Below are positions 30,905 through 45,209 of a stretch of 64,000 nt of DNA, one piece after another. This DNA is from Romanomermis culicivorax. Taxonomy: Eukaryota > Nematoda > Enoplea > Mermithida > Mermithidae. Position numbers and translations under genes: made by a program. How positions within the stretch are numbered: the stretch's first letter is position 1; every line of letters begins with the position of its first letter. The stretch lies in contig CAWUHX010000015.1 in NCBI GenBank assembly GCA_963922205.1, positions 1,922,001 to 1,986,000 on the forward strand, in the 5' to 3' direction. Below the pieces are notes generated by a model. That model was not told where the DNA came from, ran no database searches, and saw only the letters and a list, made by a program, of their open reading frames with translations.

Positions 30905-32610
30905 ATGTAATTCTTCGCTCAGCTGTTTTGTGTCCGAAGAAAGCTATCCAAGAGCAGTTCCTCCACATATCCCATCATCCTTAAAAATTCATTCACTGGC
31001 CGTTTTTGACTACTTCTTCACTAAAAATGTTGAACTGAAATAAGGTGAACAAGTTCGAAGCCGTCGGAATAAGCTCGTCGTTGTTCTATCAAAGGGTTGT
31101 TCTATCTATCAAATTCTATTCTTCTGACCCGTGGTTCACTTTTCGTCAACTAGGGAGCTGTTTGTGTACAAGAGCAATTTTAACTTTATTTTCAAATTAT
31201 GCCAAAAATCCTAGGAAATCCATAGGCGACTGATTACCATGCATCATCAAGATTTTTTTCAAATAGTATTTCTGTGCTACTGCATTCTATATGAGAAAAA
31301 GACGTTTAAGTTTTCAGATAGCAAAGTTTTGAAGGGGTAGAGTTAGTGGGTAGAGATCGTGCTCCATTTAAGAGGTGTATATTCGTAAATGTAATTGCGA
31401 TTAACTTTTTTTTTATTGGCCATCTAATAAGTACTGGGCTTCATGCATGATACAAGTGTCAGTTTTGCAGTGAATCTATATTTATTATTCGACATCATGC
31501 ACTGACGACGATGATATTTAATTGGAAAATCAAATTTTTGGACATAATGCAGAAGTCTTGAGAAAATAGTCAATTTGTTTTGAAATAAAGAGTGCATTAG
31601 AAGTACTTTTTGGCTACAGTAAGCATATAATAAATTTGATTGCTTTTGTTTATGCCGCATTATTTGCATGAGCATATTTTTGCGTTCGAAGGTTTCTTTA
31701 ACAAAATGGAATTTAGACAAGAGCACACGGAGGCGGCAATAATGCATGTAAATGCGAGTGTGAAACGCTATGGAAATACCCTAGGCATACATGCTCTTGT
31801 GGGGCTTTATTCCGGCAGTTCTTTTCTGGGCGTCAGCAATCTGACCTTAACTTGAGCAGAATTCGAATTTTTTGAGCCAAAATTTTGTGACCGCTAACAA
31901 CCAGCAGACTTTTCATGTTGTGTATGATTCCCCTAATAAATTATCATCACATATTGTAGCACATTACTCCCCTGAAATCGACAGGATACCTACTTGTGTG
32001 ATGGATCGGGAGTCAAAAGCTGGTTCAAAAGCACAGCAAATGTTTCAAAATCTTTACCAGAGTTCCAAAAATGTGGCCACCCCATTGTTATAATTTTCGA
32101 AAGCGCAGCTTGCAGACAGAAAATCAACAACACGAAATGTAGAATTTCCCGATTCCTTTTAATTCTCTCTCATTGATTATTACAAGCCTGATTATTATCT
32201 ATTCTGGTTAATAATGATTGTTATAGTTGGGGGGCGGGTTATATCGAAGAGCTAGTTTTACTAGAATAAATACGGTTTCTGAGTGAGTCAAAATTATGCA
32301 ACTTTGTGTTAATTATTCGTTTTCGGTAAAGTACAATTATTTGATCAAAAACACAAGGCATAGTCGATTTTCGGGATAAAAATGTGAGCAAGTTTAACCA
32401 AACAAATTGACCTTTTCTCTCTCTAGACTTGATTGGAGAAAACCCAAATTTGGAGACAATTGAGCAGCTTTAGACCCAAAATTTTCGTTTTTCGTTAATT
32501 CCATGCCCATTATATTAGATGAGCCATATCATTCTCCCATCACTGTTGTATGTAGTAAATTGACGAGCTTGTTTCGGGAAGCAGAGGTCAGCAATAGGTT
32601 GTACTGAATG

Positions 32611-32858
32611 TATAGTCTGTTTTTTATAAAATGTTTGTAAACCGGTAAAATGACAGAAACTTGCACTGTTGCCAAAATTGTTCCCATCAAGTTTCAACGG
32701 TAGACTTTTTTCAAAAAAATGTTGAAGGCTATTCGAGTTAGCGCAAAAATTTTCAGTCCTGTGTGACATGTAGCTTAGCAGAAAATTGTTAAAATAAAAA
32801 ATAGTACTTGCTTTCCACTATTATTATTTACGAGCATTTCAAGAAGAACAGGCTATAG
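32611..32858. mobile_element. CTATAGTCTG-family MITE, second copy, inverted
   Basis: Runs from TATAGTCTGTTTTTTATAAA to CAAGAAGAACAGGCTATAG. Internal blocks such as AGTACTTGCTTTCCACTATT are shared with 62011-62257. The duplicate lies at about 42853-43100. Confidence 0.7.
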
Positions 32859-33842
32859 TAGTAATCAGCAGTAAATTTTCAGAGGGTTTCATATTATAGC
32901 ATGTACACAACCATAAATCAGAAAAGCCAAATCCCAACGAAGACCATTAGTTAGTGGTGTTCCATTCAATAAAAGATCTCCCGTAGAGGCTTTAGTCCAC
33001 GTATTTGGTCAAATGTGCTTTGTAATGTCACAATAAGCATCGTATCAGTCAGTATTTGCTGAAATGTGTCATTTTCTAATCATGCACACCTTTCCTCATT
33101 TTTTGAGCAAATTCAATAAATATTGAAAACTTCTGAATTCATGCTCACAAATTTTGTGTTCCGGAACGTAAACTATGCAGTTCATGTTATTTATAAGTGT
33201 TTACGCACGTTAAAATTAATCCAAACGTGTTTGCAAGTTGTAGCAAAATTAAAAATGTTGATCAGCAGCTTAGCGACATCAAACTTCTCATCATTCACAC
33301 TTTGACAATTTTTTCAACTAACGGCCAGAGTTTATTGTTTTGTAGGCATGGAAACAGCTTTATCGGAAAATATTCTTGTTACCCATCATTCTACGAATCT
33401 TAGTTTAGTCTTTGTCATGAAGCTCGTAAAATTGGATTCTGATGTAGAATTTGTTTTGTATAGAAAATACCACAAGAGATTGGAAGAGGTTAGCCCAGTA
33501 GTAGAAAGAAACGAATACTTTCAAATTTTAAATTTCAATTTTTCAAACATTTAATGGAGTCAGTTAAATCTGTTGTATGAACATAAGAAGACGTCAATTC
33601 TTATTAGTCTCTTCGTCAATCAGGAAAATTAATTTTTATGTTTTAGTTACCGTCGTTGTCCATGTTTTTTGTGTTTATTATTTTCCTTTATTTTTCTCTT
33701 TCTCTACGTTTTTGGATTAAAAAGGAGCCTGAAAGCGATGTGCAATTGTAAGAATTGATGAATTTTACTTATAACAGGCCGAAATATATTATTTGGGAAA
33801 AGCTCTGTCAGTAATTTGAAAGTGGCTATAGCTGAAGCCTGA

Positions 33843-34350
33843 CGTTTCTCTTTCTCCGTTTCTCCGTTTTTGTTTCTCTGTTTCTCTGTTTCTCTGTTTC
33901 TCTGTTTCTCTGTTTCTCTGTTTCTCTGTTTCTCTGTTTCTCTGTTTCTCTGTTTCTCTGTTTCTCTGTTTCTCTGTTTCTCTGTTTCTCTGTTTCTCTG
34001 TTTCTCTGTTTCTCTGTATCTCTGTTTCTCTGTTTCTGTTTCTCTTTTTCTGTTTCTCTGTTTCTGTTTCTCTGTTCCTGTTTCTCTGTTCCTCTGTTTC
34101 TGTTTCTCTGTTTCTCTGTTTCTGTTTCTCTGTTTCCGTTTCTCTGTTTCTGTTTCTCTGTTTCTGTTTCTGTTTCTCTGTTTCTCTGTTTCTGTTTTCT
34201 GTTTCTGTGTTTCTGTTTCTGTTTTTCTGTTTCTGTTTCACTGTTTCTGTTTCTCTGTTTCTGTTTTTCTGTTTCTGTTTCACTGTTTCTGTTTCTCTGT
34301 TTCTGTTTCTCTATTTCTCTGTTTCTGTTTCTCTGCTTCTGCTTCTGTTT
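33843..34350. repeat. TTTCTCTG microsatellite, long allele
   Basis: About 508 bases, first almost pure 8-bp TTTCTCTG units (about 33884-34036), then a mix of TTTCTG and TTTCTCTG. The long 'proteins' read through it (repeating Phe-Ser-Val-Cys on one strand, Arg-Asn-Glu-Lys-Gln on the other) are repeat translations, not genes. Confidence 0.95.
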
Positions 34351-34876
34351 TTATTTTTTCTTTCTGTTCCTGCTCGTGTTTTTTTCCGATTTTGTTTCGG
34401 CTTGTTATACGTTTTTTCTCTGTCATTTATCTTCTATTTTTTTCCGTTTCCACTTCCAACTTCAGTTTTAATTTTATATCTTTTTTTCGTATAAATCTTA
34501 CACAATTCATTGTATAATCAACCAAAGTTCTATGCAACTTATTTTGTAACTTGTGTGTCACATGCGCCCTTCTTCGCCCACTAAAAGTTGCCCCTAGAAT
34601 ACATTTTCATAATTTTCAACAGAAGAGAAAAACTTGACCAGTATGATGTTTGTTCATTGAAATTGCCTGCCAAACTTGGCGTTTTTTATCTTGGCCACGA
34701 TTTTGTGACAGAAAAAAACCGGTGCTCCGTTCGATGACGAATCTGGCTCCCTTGGCCGTACAACTTTATGGCTTTTGTGAAAGTCATTGTTGCATCAGCT
34801 TCAACGATTAGCCAATTTTTATTTTGAACTTTCGGAGAAATTTTCCCCGGAAATTTATCATCGTTTCGTAACTGTC

Positions 34877-36226
34877 ATGGAAAAGGACAGCGAGAACGAT
34901 GCATGTTTGGGCGAAAGTAGGAAAACTTCCGGAAATTCTTTCAAGCATTTTCCGCAAAAGCGATTAACGGTTCTTAGTTGCGGATTTTTTATTTTCTTTC
35001 TACTGTACATTTTTTGGATTACTTATTTGGACGTTACGACGAGTTTTTCTTTCCAATCGCTTTATACATTTATCACGCCGACGAATAATAATGATTGGAA
35101 TAATAATATCAAATTGTCGGATAAATATACTATGCAAATTATTTTTCAAAATGAAAGTTCGAAGAAATGGTCGACCGTCGTAGAGACGCCATTTCCAGAA
35201 TCCAGAGTTGAAAAAATTGAAGGTAAGGCACAAAACTGATATTCTGCCATATTTTTTGAATGCATCTTCTTTGCAGAGTTTAAAATTCTACCCATATTAG
35301 CAATAAACTTTTTAAAAGTAAAGGACCTGAGCTGCTCAATATTTTATTGGTGTGTATTCTCAAAATGGGATACAAATTTTTTAATGTGTTTAACGGTTAG
35401 ATTAAATACAACCTCTCATGCCCTAGTTTCCAGTCCGGCAAGCTCAAAGAGTTGTCAAATGAATGTCATGCAGATAATTCAGTAAGGAGTCTAACTTTGG
35501 AGTGAATCAAGAACGCATCACACAAATCTAGAGTTCCTGTCTTCCAGCAACAATTTTTCCTAAAAAACTATTGAACTTGTGGATATTTCAGTTTTCGGAG
35601 TGATAGATTTTCATCAGCAAAAAACTAACATAATGATACATAGTCCAACTTTGATTATAAGCGAGTAAGCGCTTCTTAGCGATTTTAGCGAGTATGGTGG
35701 TATCACAAATACAGTATCACAAATACGGTGTTTAATAAATTTTGATGTGATCAATTGTGCTATAAAAGGTTGGAAACCTCCAGCTGAGGTTTCATATGGA
35801 AAACTTTGATGGTCGGTGATGAAATTAGAATCTATCATTTTATAAGACTAGACAATTCTGAACTGCATCCTTTTATTTTTGTAATTAAATTAAAAACGGT
35901 ACTTTCAGAGAAATTTACAATTTTCAGAAAATGACATAGTACTTTATCTGAAATCGGTTGGCTATTAATCAAAAGCAAGTCTTTCGTAAATAATGATGTA
36001 GTTGGAGATTTCCTTATTTGCAGCTCTACTTTTCGGTGGTATATTCCTTAAAATTGTGGATTTTCTCGAAACCTTAAACTGCAAACTTCAATGGTTTTGT
36101 TTTCAGTTATGCCGCTCAGTCTGCAGATTCCGAAAACTAAAGAAAATCCGGCATATGACATTAAAAAGTACTTTTGCTACTGGAATATTCACAACTGTCC
36201 TTATCATTCCCTGAAGTTACCAAACT
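34877..36226 (+). pseudogene. Duplicate GT92 exons 1-2 (assembly copy)
   Basis: Exon 1 at 34877-35222 and exon 2 at 36107-36226 repeat 44864-45209 and 46091-46210. The few coding changes keep both open (for example Asn/Asp and Thr/Ser near the end of exon 1, Glu/Lys in exon 2). There are no downstream exons before the gap, so alone it would give a truncated protein. Most likely the other allele placed twice; a real partial gene duplication is the alternative. Confidence 0.85.
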
Positions 36227-37255
36227 GTATTGACATTAATTTTCATTTTGCAGATCTTGAGCCGGTTTCATCAATGTGGCTTAAGCTCCAGCTGAGCTGC
36301 AGTTTTAGCTATAGCTTAACTCTATATGTTATAACGTTGCCGTTAAGCTGCAGCTCAGCTGCAACTTAACTAATACACACTAAACATATCGAGAAGATTG
36401 AGCTGCAGCTGAGTTATTCTTGAAAGGCACTTATAGGTACGACCTAAAATAGTGTACCTCGATTTTTGACAGTCATTTGTGGTTGAAATATGGTCAGAAT
36501 TTGATTGACCTGCCCCAGATTTTCTTTGTTTCCCATGCCTTGCTTTTATGATTTACAAGCGCAAGTTCAAGAAAAACTGCATATTAGTAAAAAGTTGTAC
36601 TGTAGGAAAATTGATATTTCTTTTCTGGTAAAAAATTTGGAAAAATGTTGTACAGTAGGAAAATGGAATTTTTTCATGAGTCATTACACTTTGAGAAAAT
36701 GCGAGACCAAAACTTTTTTAGTTAGCAAAAGCAATTTTCTCACTCATTTCTCGTTGCATATATTCACATCATAATGGAAAATTTTACTACACCTATAATT
36801 TGGGTGGAATTATTTGAGATTGCATGTAAAGGTCGATCGAGTGCGACTGTCATTGTCCAACTTTTTTTGGCAAGCGACCGGATTGACGAGCCGGAGATGA
36901 AAGTGCCATATAAACATTCTGTAATTGTTGTATTGGTGCATACATCAGCAACAAAAAAATAATTGTTGTTGTTTTGGAAAATCTGAAATCACGAACAATT
37001 TCAAAGAAGATCCCAGTCCGATATGAAAAAGTAGATAATTTAAAACGGGACTCGTATGCACTAAGCTATAGTCAGCCTGTCTTAAAATACTCGTAAATCA
37101 TAGAACTGGAAAACAAATACTATCGCGTATTTTTATTTTCTGCTCAACAGCACGTCATTTGGATCTTACAATGTCAACCTGACTAACCTTTTGATGATTT
37201 TTGAATAAATAATTTTACAGTAAAGGATTTATGAAAACGATTTCTAAGATCGCAC

Positions 37256-37355
37256 NNNNNNNNNNNNNNNNNNNNNNNNNNNNNNNNNNNNNNNNNNNNN
37301 NNNNNNNNNNNNNNNNNNNNNNNNNNNNNNNNNNNNNNNNNNNNNNNNNNNNNNN
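37256..37355. other. 100-N assembly gap between the two copies
   Basis: Exactly 100 Ns. The right neighbour begins with AGCACAGAAAATCTC, the same word that opens copy 1 at 27113. Confidence 0.99.
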
Positions 37356-40300
37356 AGCACAGAAAATCTCAATATGTCGATGCCAAATCAGCAAAATTTA
37401 ATCAATTTTCCAAAATATGTTGCTGTGTTCCCCATTTTATCAATTTTACATTGATAAATTTCCACAGATTTTACGGATTATTTATCCAATGTCCGTTTAT
37501 TTCCAATGTCTAGCTTTTCAAATAAATTACACTTCATAGGCATACGTTTGTTATTGTTTTTTTTCAATAAATTGTTCTCCGATATTTCGTACACATGAAG
37601 GAGTTTTGTTTATCATTTTTGTTGTTTTTAACCAAAAAAGCGTCAGTTCAGGATCTCCTATGGCTATGTCTCATCTATAATTCATAACTTATTCTCGTTC
37701 CTTTTTTCGTGTGTTTTTTTGTGGGCAACGTCTGTCAAATTTTTTGTGCATTGTGTTATTGTTATTGTACGGTTTAGAGACGTATTATGCTTCTAAATTG
37801 AAAATTGATAGAAAATAGTACTTTTGTCAAAATCTTTCACATTGAGCTTTTATTATAAACTTTTTTACTTATTAATTTGTTGAGGTTAGTTAAGTAAGCT
37901 CACAAATTTTGAGTCCTATTCGTCAAATGTGGTTGAAGAAGACCGTATGAAAATAAATAGTATTTGCCTTTTCATTTTTTATTTATTTATTCATTTATTT
38001 ATTTTTTAGTTTCTTTTACTTTCCAGCTTTTTATAGCTTTTTATTTTTTAGTTTTTAAAGTTTTTTTTTCATATTTTGTTTTTTCATTTGGTTTTTATTT
38101 TTTTATTATTTATGTATGATGGAAATAGGATTTTTTAGCAGCTTTCGAGAACAGAATTTAGATTATCTGGCATTGAGAATTTCTATCAATCAAACCAATG
38201 TTCCATTGGTTGCACAGTAGCGTTTGTTTTGCCAAGTTTGAGCCGATTTTCAGATAAAAAGAGGCTTGAAACTTAAAAATGCATTTCTAGAAACGATGTC
38301 ATATGTTCACTATTTCCTGGAGCAAATAATGAAGAATCGATTTGTTAGGCAATAAAATTATGCATAACTTTTGGTCAAATTTCAGAGCATTTGCTGTGAA
38401 TGACATTGCAGGCGGATTGAAATTTGATCTCTAATATCCATGAATATACGCGTTGCTACTACCTTGAGCTGTGTAGGTATGAAAACATAAAATTGTTAGT
38501 AATACTCATGAAATAATTCCATCCAGTTTTACTTGATTACTCTTACACTAAAGTACAGTAATTGTGCACTTGCATCAGTCTTCATATTGGTTTTTAGTGA
38601 GTTGTTCAGTTGAAGTAAATATATTATCATTTGTTTACGTTAAGCTAATGGTTATAGATCTTTGATGTGATCCTATTTGGGAACACTGTAATAGAATTGT
38701 AAGGCTGTAAGCTTATTGCGTAAAAGTTACTGTATGTAAGGGTTTATAAACATATCAAATATTCAATCCGCTGAACAACAGGTAAAAAATGTTATTCTAG
38801 TTGCCATTCTATATGTTACTTTGGTTACTTTGAGAAGTCTCACGTAACAATGTTTTAACCGTCATTATGTGGTTGTGACCGGCTATTGCTGAAGAAAATA
38901 AAAAAGAAAATAGAAAGCATAAAGATAACCTACGAGAAGGTTTAAACAATATAAAGTGGTGGATGACACAAAACTTCAGGTGACCGCTTCTTTTTACTAT
39001 TGTGAAAGCCATGAACAGTACATTTTCTTTGTTTTCGACATTTTCACACTATACGATAGACTTGCTTGCAATTTTAAAACTGTTCTAACAACTCAACTTT
39101 TCCGCTACAATCAGTAATATGTAAAAATTTCATTGTGCACAGCAGTGTTTCAACCAAAATATCGAAAGTAATGTTCATCTTTCTAGCTCAAAAATGAGAA
39201 TTCATACCCAAAAAATCAGTATCAGCTTCTATTTGAACTAAATATAATATTTATGCGCATTACGTTGATACTCGTTTTATCATCTATTGTTTGCTTTCGA
39301 AGGTATGAATCCAGTTTCTTCGTTTTCGATTACTGAATCAATATCAGCCAAGACTCAAAATTTATTATTCATAATTTAATTTGCTGATAAAACATGTTCA
39401 TAAGTTGCTACATATGAGAATGCTTCCTTCTATTCACAATTAAAACGTTATCCGCACTAATGTAGGTCATTCATAATAAATTTAAAGAATGCAGAGTAGA
39501 GTGGGTCATAAAAGGTATCCAGGCAATGTATCGAAGTGCAGCAACAAGCCAGTGGAGTTTCTTATGGAACATTGTCCATTTCTTTCTGTTAGTGTATGTT
39601 AGCGGATTCGAATTTCATAAACTTTAGATTTGACTTCAGATATCAGTCGATCTTCTCATCCTTTTCCTTCACGAATTTAACGCCTCTGGCAGTTGCACTT
39701 GGTAAATTTCGCTTGTTGGGTACATTCGTGTGGTTTTCAGCATCTTCGTTTTGAGGCCTAACAGAAATTTTGCGTCCGATTGATCCCTCTAGCACCAACG
39801 GATTTTCATAAAAGGTTTCTCCACTTCAGTGCGAGCATAAGACAAAAGCTGAGCAGCTCAAGCTTACTGTCTGCTTTTTTAAGACTTGCAGATTGAAAAA
39901 TGACTAAAATAATCTCTTCAAAATCGTCTTCAAACTTTTTATCATCACTGTAGAATTTTTTAGACAAAAATTATTATGAATTAGTTCAGTTTGTTTGCAA
40001 ATTTTCATCTCTTGACGGAAAATTACAAAAATATGGCGTAAGTGGTTGCCTAGCATGAGGGCATTATAAGCAAAAAGCAAACTTTGGCATGTTCGTTTCT
40101 CATCCAGCCGTAAAATTCAATCTCATAGCCAATCTCACACAATTTGCCAATCTCATAGCCAATCTCACACAATTTTATTTCTACATAAATTGCCATGATG
40201 TCGAATTACGTTTTGTTTTTGTTTTCGACATTTGTGATGTAGTTCCGCGGCTGCGAAACCCATATCGTGAAAAATATTCCTTTTTTAAGTGCTGTTTATA

Positions 40301-43300
40301 ATTTGATTAATTTTTTTTCAGTTTTTTAATGCATTTAGTCTATTGCTGAGAAAAACAATGCTTCGATATTGTTTTCATTCAACTGGCACATGTAACAGCT
40401 CTTGGAGCTCGGGAACCGAAAAAGGTGTCTGGGAGTAGTCAGTAATTTCTCACACTTGAGGTGTCTGTTTCGAAATTCTCTCCAAAAAAATTGAATGATT
40501 TTGGGACGACAGGAATTCGTAGCACAAAAATTGTTGAGCTATGGTTTGCCTTTGTATAATTACTCGTAAATAAAAAAAAAGATAGAAATTATCAAAATCC
40601 TCTCCACACAGCTTTTATAGAATGATTTTTCAATCGAAAAATGGTCAAAAGTTAGTTAATAGGCTCACATATTTCTAGTATTTTGTAACACGTGGCTTTG
40701 AAGGAAACGGTAAAAATAATGAAATGATACTTGCTTTCCACTTTCATTGTTTAGAAACATTCGAAGCAAGACAGACTATAGTTTTTTATCAAATTTATTT
40801 TTCTAGCCGTAGGATCCGAATACTCTGCTAGACACACGGTCGAAAATTTATGGGTGTTCTCAGGCCGGTTCAAGTGCTTTCAAACGTTTGCTTGACTATA
40901 GTCTGTTTTTCTTGAAATGCTTCTAAATAATGAAAGTATAAAGCAAGTAGTATTTCAGATTTTCACGATTTGCTGATGAACAATATATCGTACAGGACTG
41001 GAAACTTGTGAGCATATTGACCTAACCTTTAACAATTTTTAGAGCAATAGATTTTACAGAAAGAGCTCCATGTATGCATTTTTGACGACAGTACTGATTT
41101 GTGTCACTTTTCTATTTGGAAGCATTTTATAAAAAACAGACTATAGATGTAATTCTTCGCTCAGCTGTTTTGTGTCCGAAGAAAGCTATCCAAGAGCAGT
41201 TCCTCCACATATCCCATCATCCTTAAAAATTCATTCACTGGCCGTTTTTGACTACTTCTTCACTAAAAATGTTGAACTGAAATAAGGTGAACAAGTTCGA
41301 AGCCGTCGGAATAAGCTCGTCGTTGTTCTATCAAAGGGTTGTTCTATCTATCAAATTCTATTCTTCTGACCCGTGGTTCACTTTTCGTCAACTAGGGAGC
41401 TGTTTGTGTACAAGAGCAATTTTAACTTTATTTTCAAATTATGCCAAAAATCCTAGGAAATCCATAGGCGACTGATTACCATGGATCATCAAGATTTTTT
41501 TCAAATAGTATTTCTGTGCTACTGCATTCTATATGAGAAAAAGACGTTTAAGTTTTCAGATAGCAAAGTTTTGAAGGGGTAGAGTTAGTGGGTAGAGATC
41601 GTGCTCCATTTAAGAGGTGTATATTCGTAAATGTAATTGCGATTAACTTTTTTTTTATTGGCCATCTAATAAGTACTGGGCTTCATGCATGATACAAGTG
41701 TCAGTTTTGCAGTGAATCTATATTTATTATTCGACATCATGCACTGACGACGATGATATTTAATTGGAAAATCAAATTTTTGGACATAATGCAGAAGTCT
41801 TGAGAAAATAGTCAATTTGTTTTGAAATAAAGAGTGCATTAGAAGTACTTTTTGGCTACAGTAAGCATATAATAAATTTGATTGCTTTTGTTTATGCCGC
41901 ATTATTTGCATGAGCATATTTTTGCGTTCGAAGGTTTCTTTAACAAAATGGAATTTAGACAAGAGCACACGGAGGCGGCAATAATGCATGTAAATGCGAG
42001 TGTGAAACGCTATGGAAATACCCTAGGCATACATGCTCTTGTGGGGCTTTATTCCGGCAGTTCTTTTCTGGGCGTCAGCAATCTGACCTTAACTTGAGCA
42101 GAATTCGAATTTTTTGAGCCAAAATTTTGTGACCGCTAACAACCAGCAGACTTTTCATGTTATGTATGATTCCCCTAATAAATTATCATCACATATTGTA
42201 GCACATTATTCCCCTGAAATCGACAGGATACCTACTTGTGTGATGGATCGGGAGTCAAAAGCTGGTTCAAAAGCACAGCAAATGTTTCAAAATCTTTACC
42301 AGAGTTCCAAAAATGTGGCCACCCCATTGTTATAATTTTCGAAAGCGCAGCTTGCAGACAGAAAATCAACAACACGAAATGTAGAATTTCCCGAATCCTT
42401 TTAATTCTCTCTCATTGATTATTACAAGCCTGATTATTATCTATTCTGGTTAATAATGATTGTTATAGTTGGGGGGCGGGTTATATCGAAGAGCCAGTTT
42501 TACTAGAATAAATACGGTTTCTGAGTGAGTCAAAATTAGGCAAATTTGTGTTAATTATTCGTTTTCGGTAAAGTACAATTATTTGATCAAAAACACAAGG
42601 CATAGTCGATTTTCGGGATAAAAATGTGAGCAAGTTTAACCAAACAAATTGACCTTTTCTCTCTCTAGACTTGATTGGAGAAAACCCAAATTTGGAGACA
42701 ATTGAGCAGCTTTTGACCCAAAATTTTCGTTTTTCGTTAATTCCATGCCCATTATATTAGATGAGCCATATCATCCTCCCATCACTGTTGTATGTAGTAA
42801 ATTGACGAGCTTGTTTCGGGAAGCAGAGGTCAGCAATAGGTTGTACTGAATGTATAGTCTGTTTTTTATAAAATGTTTGTAAACCGATAAAATGACAGAA
42901 ACTTGCACTGTCGCCAAAATTGTTCCTATCAAGTTTCAACGGTAGACTTTTTTCAAAAAAATGTTGAAGGCTAGTCGAGTTAGCGCAGAAATTTTCAGTC
43001 CTGTGTGACATGTAGCTCAGCAGAAAATTGTTAAAATAAAAAATAATACTTGCTTTCCACTATTATTATTTACGAGCATTTCAAGAAGAACAGGCTATAG
43101 TAGTAATCAGCAGTAAATTTTCAGAGGGTTTCATATTATAGCATGTACACAACCATAAATCAGAAAAGCCAAATCCCAACGAAGACCATTAGTTAGTAGT
43201 GTTCCATTCAATAAAAGATCTCCCGTAGAGGCTTTAGTCCACGTATTTGGTCAAATGTGCTTTGTAATGTCACAATAAACATCGTATCAGTCAGTATTTG

Positions 43301-44863
43301 CTGATATATTTCATTTTCTAATTATTCACACCTTTCCTCATTTTTTGGGCAAAGTCAATAAATATTGAAAACTTCTGAATTAATGTTCACAAATTTTGTG
43401 TTTCGAAACGTAAACTACGCAGTTCATGTTATTTATAAGTGTTTACGCACGTTAAAATTAATCCAAACGTGTTTGCAAGTTGTAGCAAAATTAAAAATGT
43501 TGATCAGCAGCTTAGCGACATCAAACTTCTCATCATTCACACTTTGACAATTTTTTCAACTAACGGCCAGAGTTTATTGTTTTGTAGGCATGGAAACAGC
43601 TTTATCGGAAAATATTCTTGTTACCCATCATTCTACGAATCTTAGTTTAGTCTTTGTCATGAAGCTCGTAAAATTGGATTCTGATGTAGAATTTGTTTTG
43701 TATAGAAAATACCACAAGAGATTGGAAGAGGATAGCCCAGTAGTAGAAAGAAACGAGCACTTTGGAATTTTAAAGTTCAATTTTTCAAACATTTAATGGA
43801 GTCAGTTAAATCTGTTGTATGAACATAAGAAGACTTAAATTCTTATTAGTCTCTTCTTCAATCAGGAAAATTAATTTTTAGGTTTTAGTTACCGTCGTTG
43901 TCCATGTTTTTTGTGTTTATTATTTTCCTTTCTTTTTCTCTTTCTCTACGTTTTTGGATTAAAAGGAGCCTGAAAGCGATGTGCAATTGTAAGAATTGAT
44001 GAATTTTACTTATAACAGGCCGAAATATATTATTTGGGAAAAGCTCTGTCAGTAATTTGAAAGTGGCTATAGTTGAAGCCTGACGTTTCTCTTTCTCCGT
44101 TTCTCCGTTTTTGTTTCTCTGTTTCTGTTTCTGTTTCTCTGTTTCTCTGTTTCTCTGTTCCTCTGTTTCTCTGTTTCTCTGTTTCTCTGTTTCTGTTTCT
44201 CTGTTTCTGTTTTTCTGTTTCTGTTTCACTGTTTCTGTTTCTCTGTTTCTGTTTTTCTGTTTCTGTTTCTCTGTTTCCGTTTCTCTGTTTCTGTTTCTCT
44301 ATTTCTCTGTTTCTGTTTCTCTGCTTCTGCTTCTGTTTTTATTTTTTCTTTCTGTTCCTGCTCGTGTTTTTTCCGATTTTGTTTCGGCTTGTTATACGTT
44401 TTTTCTCTGTCATTTATCTTCTATTTTTTTCCGTTTCCACTTCCAACTTCAGTTTTAATTTTATATCTTTTTTTCGTATAAATCTTACACAATTCATTGT
44501 ATAATCAACCAAAGTTCTATGCAACTTATTTTGTAACTTGTGTGTCACATGCGCCCTTCTTCGCCCACTAAAAGTTGCCCCTAGAATACATTTTCATAAT
44601 TTTCAACAGAAGAGAAAAACTTGACCAGTATGATGTTTGTTCATTGAAATTGCCTGCCAAACTTGGCGTTTTTTATCTTGGCCACGATTTTGTGACAGAA
44701 AAAAACCGGTGCTCCGTTCGATGACGAATCTGGCTCCCTTGGCCGTACAACTTTATGGCTTTTGTGAAAGTCATTGTTGCATCAGCTTCAACGATTAGCC
44801 AATTTTTATTTTGAACTTTCGGAGAAATTTTCCCCGGAAATTTATCATCGTTTCGTAACTGTC
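37356..44863. other. Upstream region of the GT92 gene
   Basis: 7.5 kb without a supported gene; it corresponds to 27113-34876. ORFs such as 43590-43796 have an ATG and a nearby TTTTGTAG acceptor, but the two alleles differ there by several amino-acid changes, which argues against selection. Two CTATAGTCTG MITEs and the microsatellite are the only structures. Confidence 0.5.
44085..44335. repeat. TTTCTCTG microsatellite, short allele
   Basis: About 251 bases, the counterpart of 33843-34350 with the pure 8-bp block mostly missing. It sits roughly 530 bases upstream of the GT92 start codon. Confidence 0.95.
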
Positions 44864-45209
44864 ATGGAAAAGGACAGCGAGAACGATGCATGTTTGGGCG
44901 AAAGTAGGAAAACTTCCGGAAATTCTTTCAAGCATTTTCCGCAAAAGCGATTAACGGTTCTTAGTTGCGGATTTTTTATTTTCTTTCTACTGTACATTTT
45001 TTGGATTACTTATTTGGACGTTACGACGAGTTTTTCTTTCCAATCGCTTTATACATTTATCACGCCGACGAATAACAATGATTGGAATGATAATATTAAA
45101 TTGTCGGATAAATATAGTATGCAAATTATTTTTCAAAACGAAAGTTCGAAGAAATGGTCGACCGTCGTAGAGACGCCATTTCCAGAATCCAGAGTTGAAA
45201 AAATTGAAG
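44864..45209 (+). CDS. GT92 exon 1 (cytosolic tail, signal anchor, start of stem)
   Basis: Start ATG at 44864. It codes MEKDSENDACLGESRK, then KRLTVLSCGFFIFFLLYIFW as the anchor. It ends after ...VEKIE plus one base at GTAAGG. An in-frame open stretch continues upstream without an ATG, so this ATG is the first usable start. Confidence 0.85.

Larger units (their letters stand above)
27113..37255 (+). repeat. Duplicated 10-kb block, copy 1 (contig end before the gap)
   Basis: Matches 37356-47239 along its whole length. Differences are scattered single bases, small indels and a ~257-base difference in one microsatellite. It ends at the last base before the 100-N gap with ...AAGATCGCAC, the same word at which copy 2 runs on into unique sequence. 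It contains GT92 exons 1-2, two MITEs and long non-coding stretches. Confidence 0.97.

Noticed and set aside
31424-31747. 107-codon minus-strand ORF, identical in both copies
   Set aside because: Identity is expected from allelic copies; amino-acid composition and lack of ATG context or domain do not support a gene.
33348-33554. 68-codon ORF with ATG and an upstream TTTTGTAG acceptor (also 43590-43796)
   Set aside because: Within about 25 codons the two copies differ by several non-synonymous changes, as expected of non-coding sequence.
33789-34517. Long ORFs of 164 and 215 residues on opposite strands
   Set aside because: They are translations of the TTTCTCTG/TTTCTG microsatellite; length changes with repeat number between the two copies.
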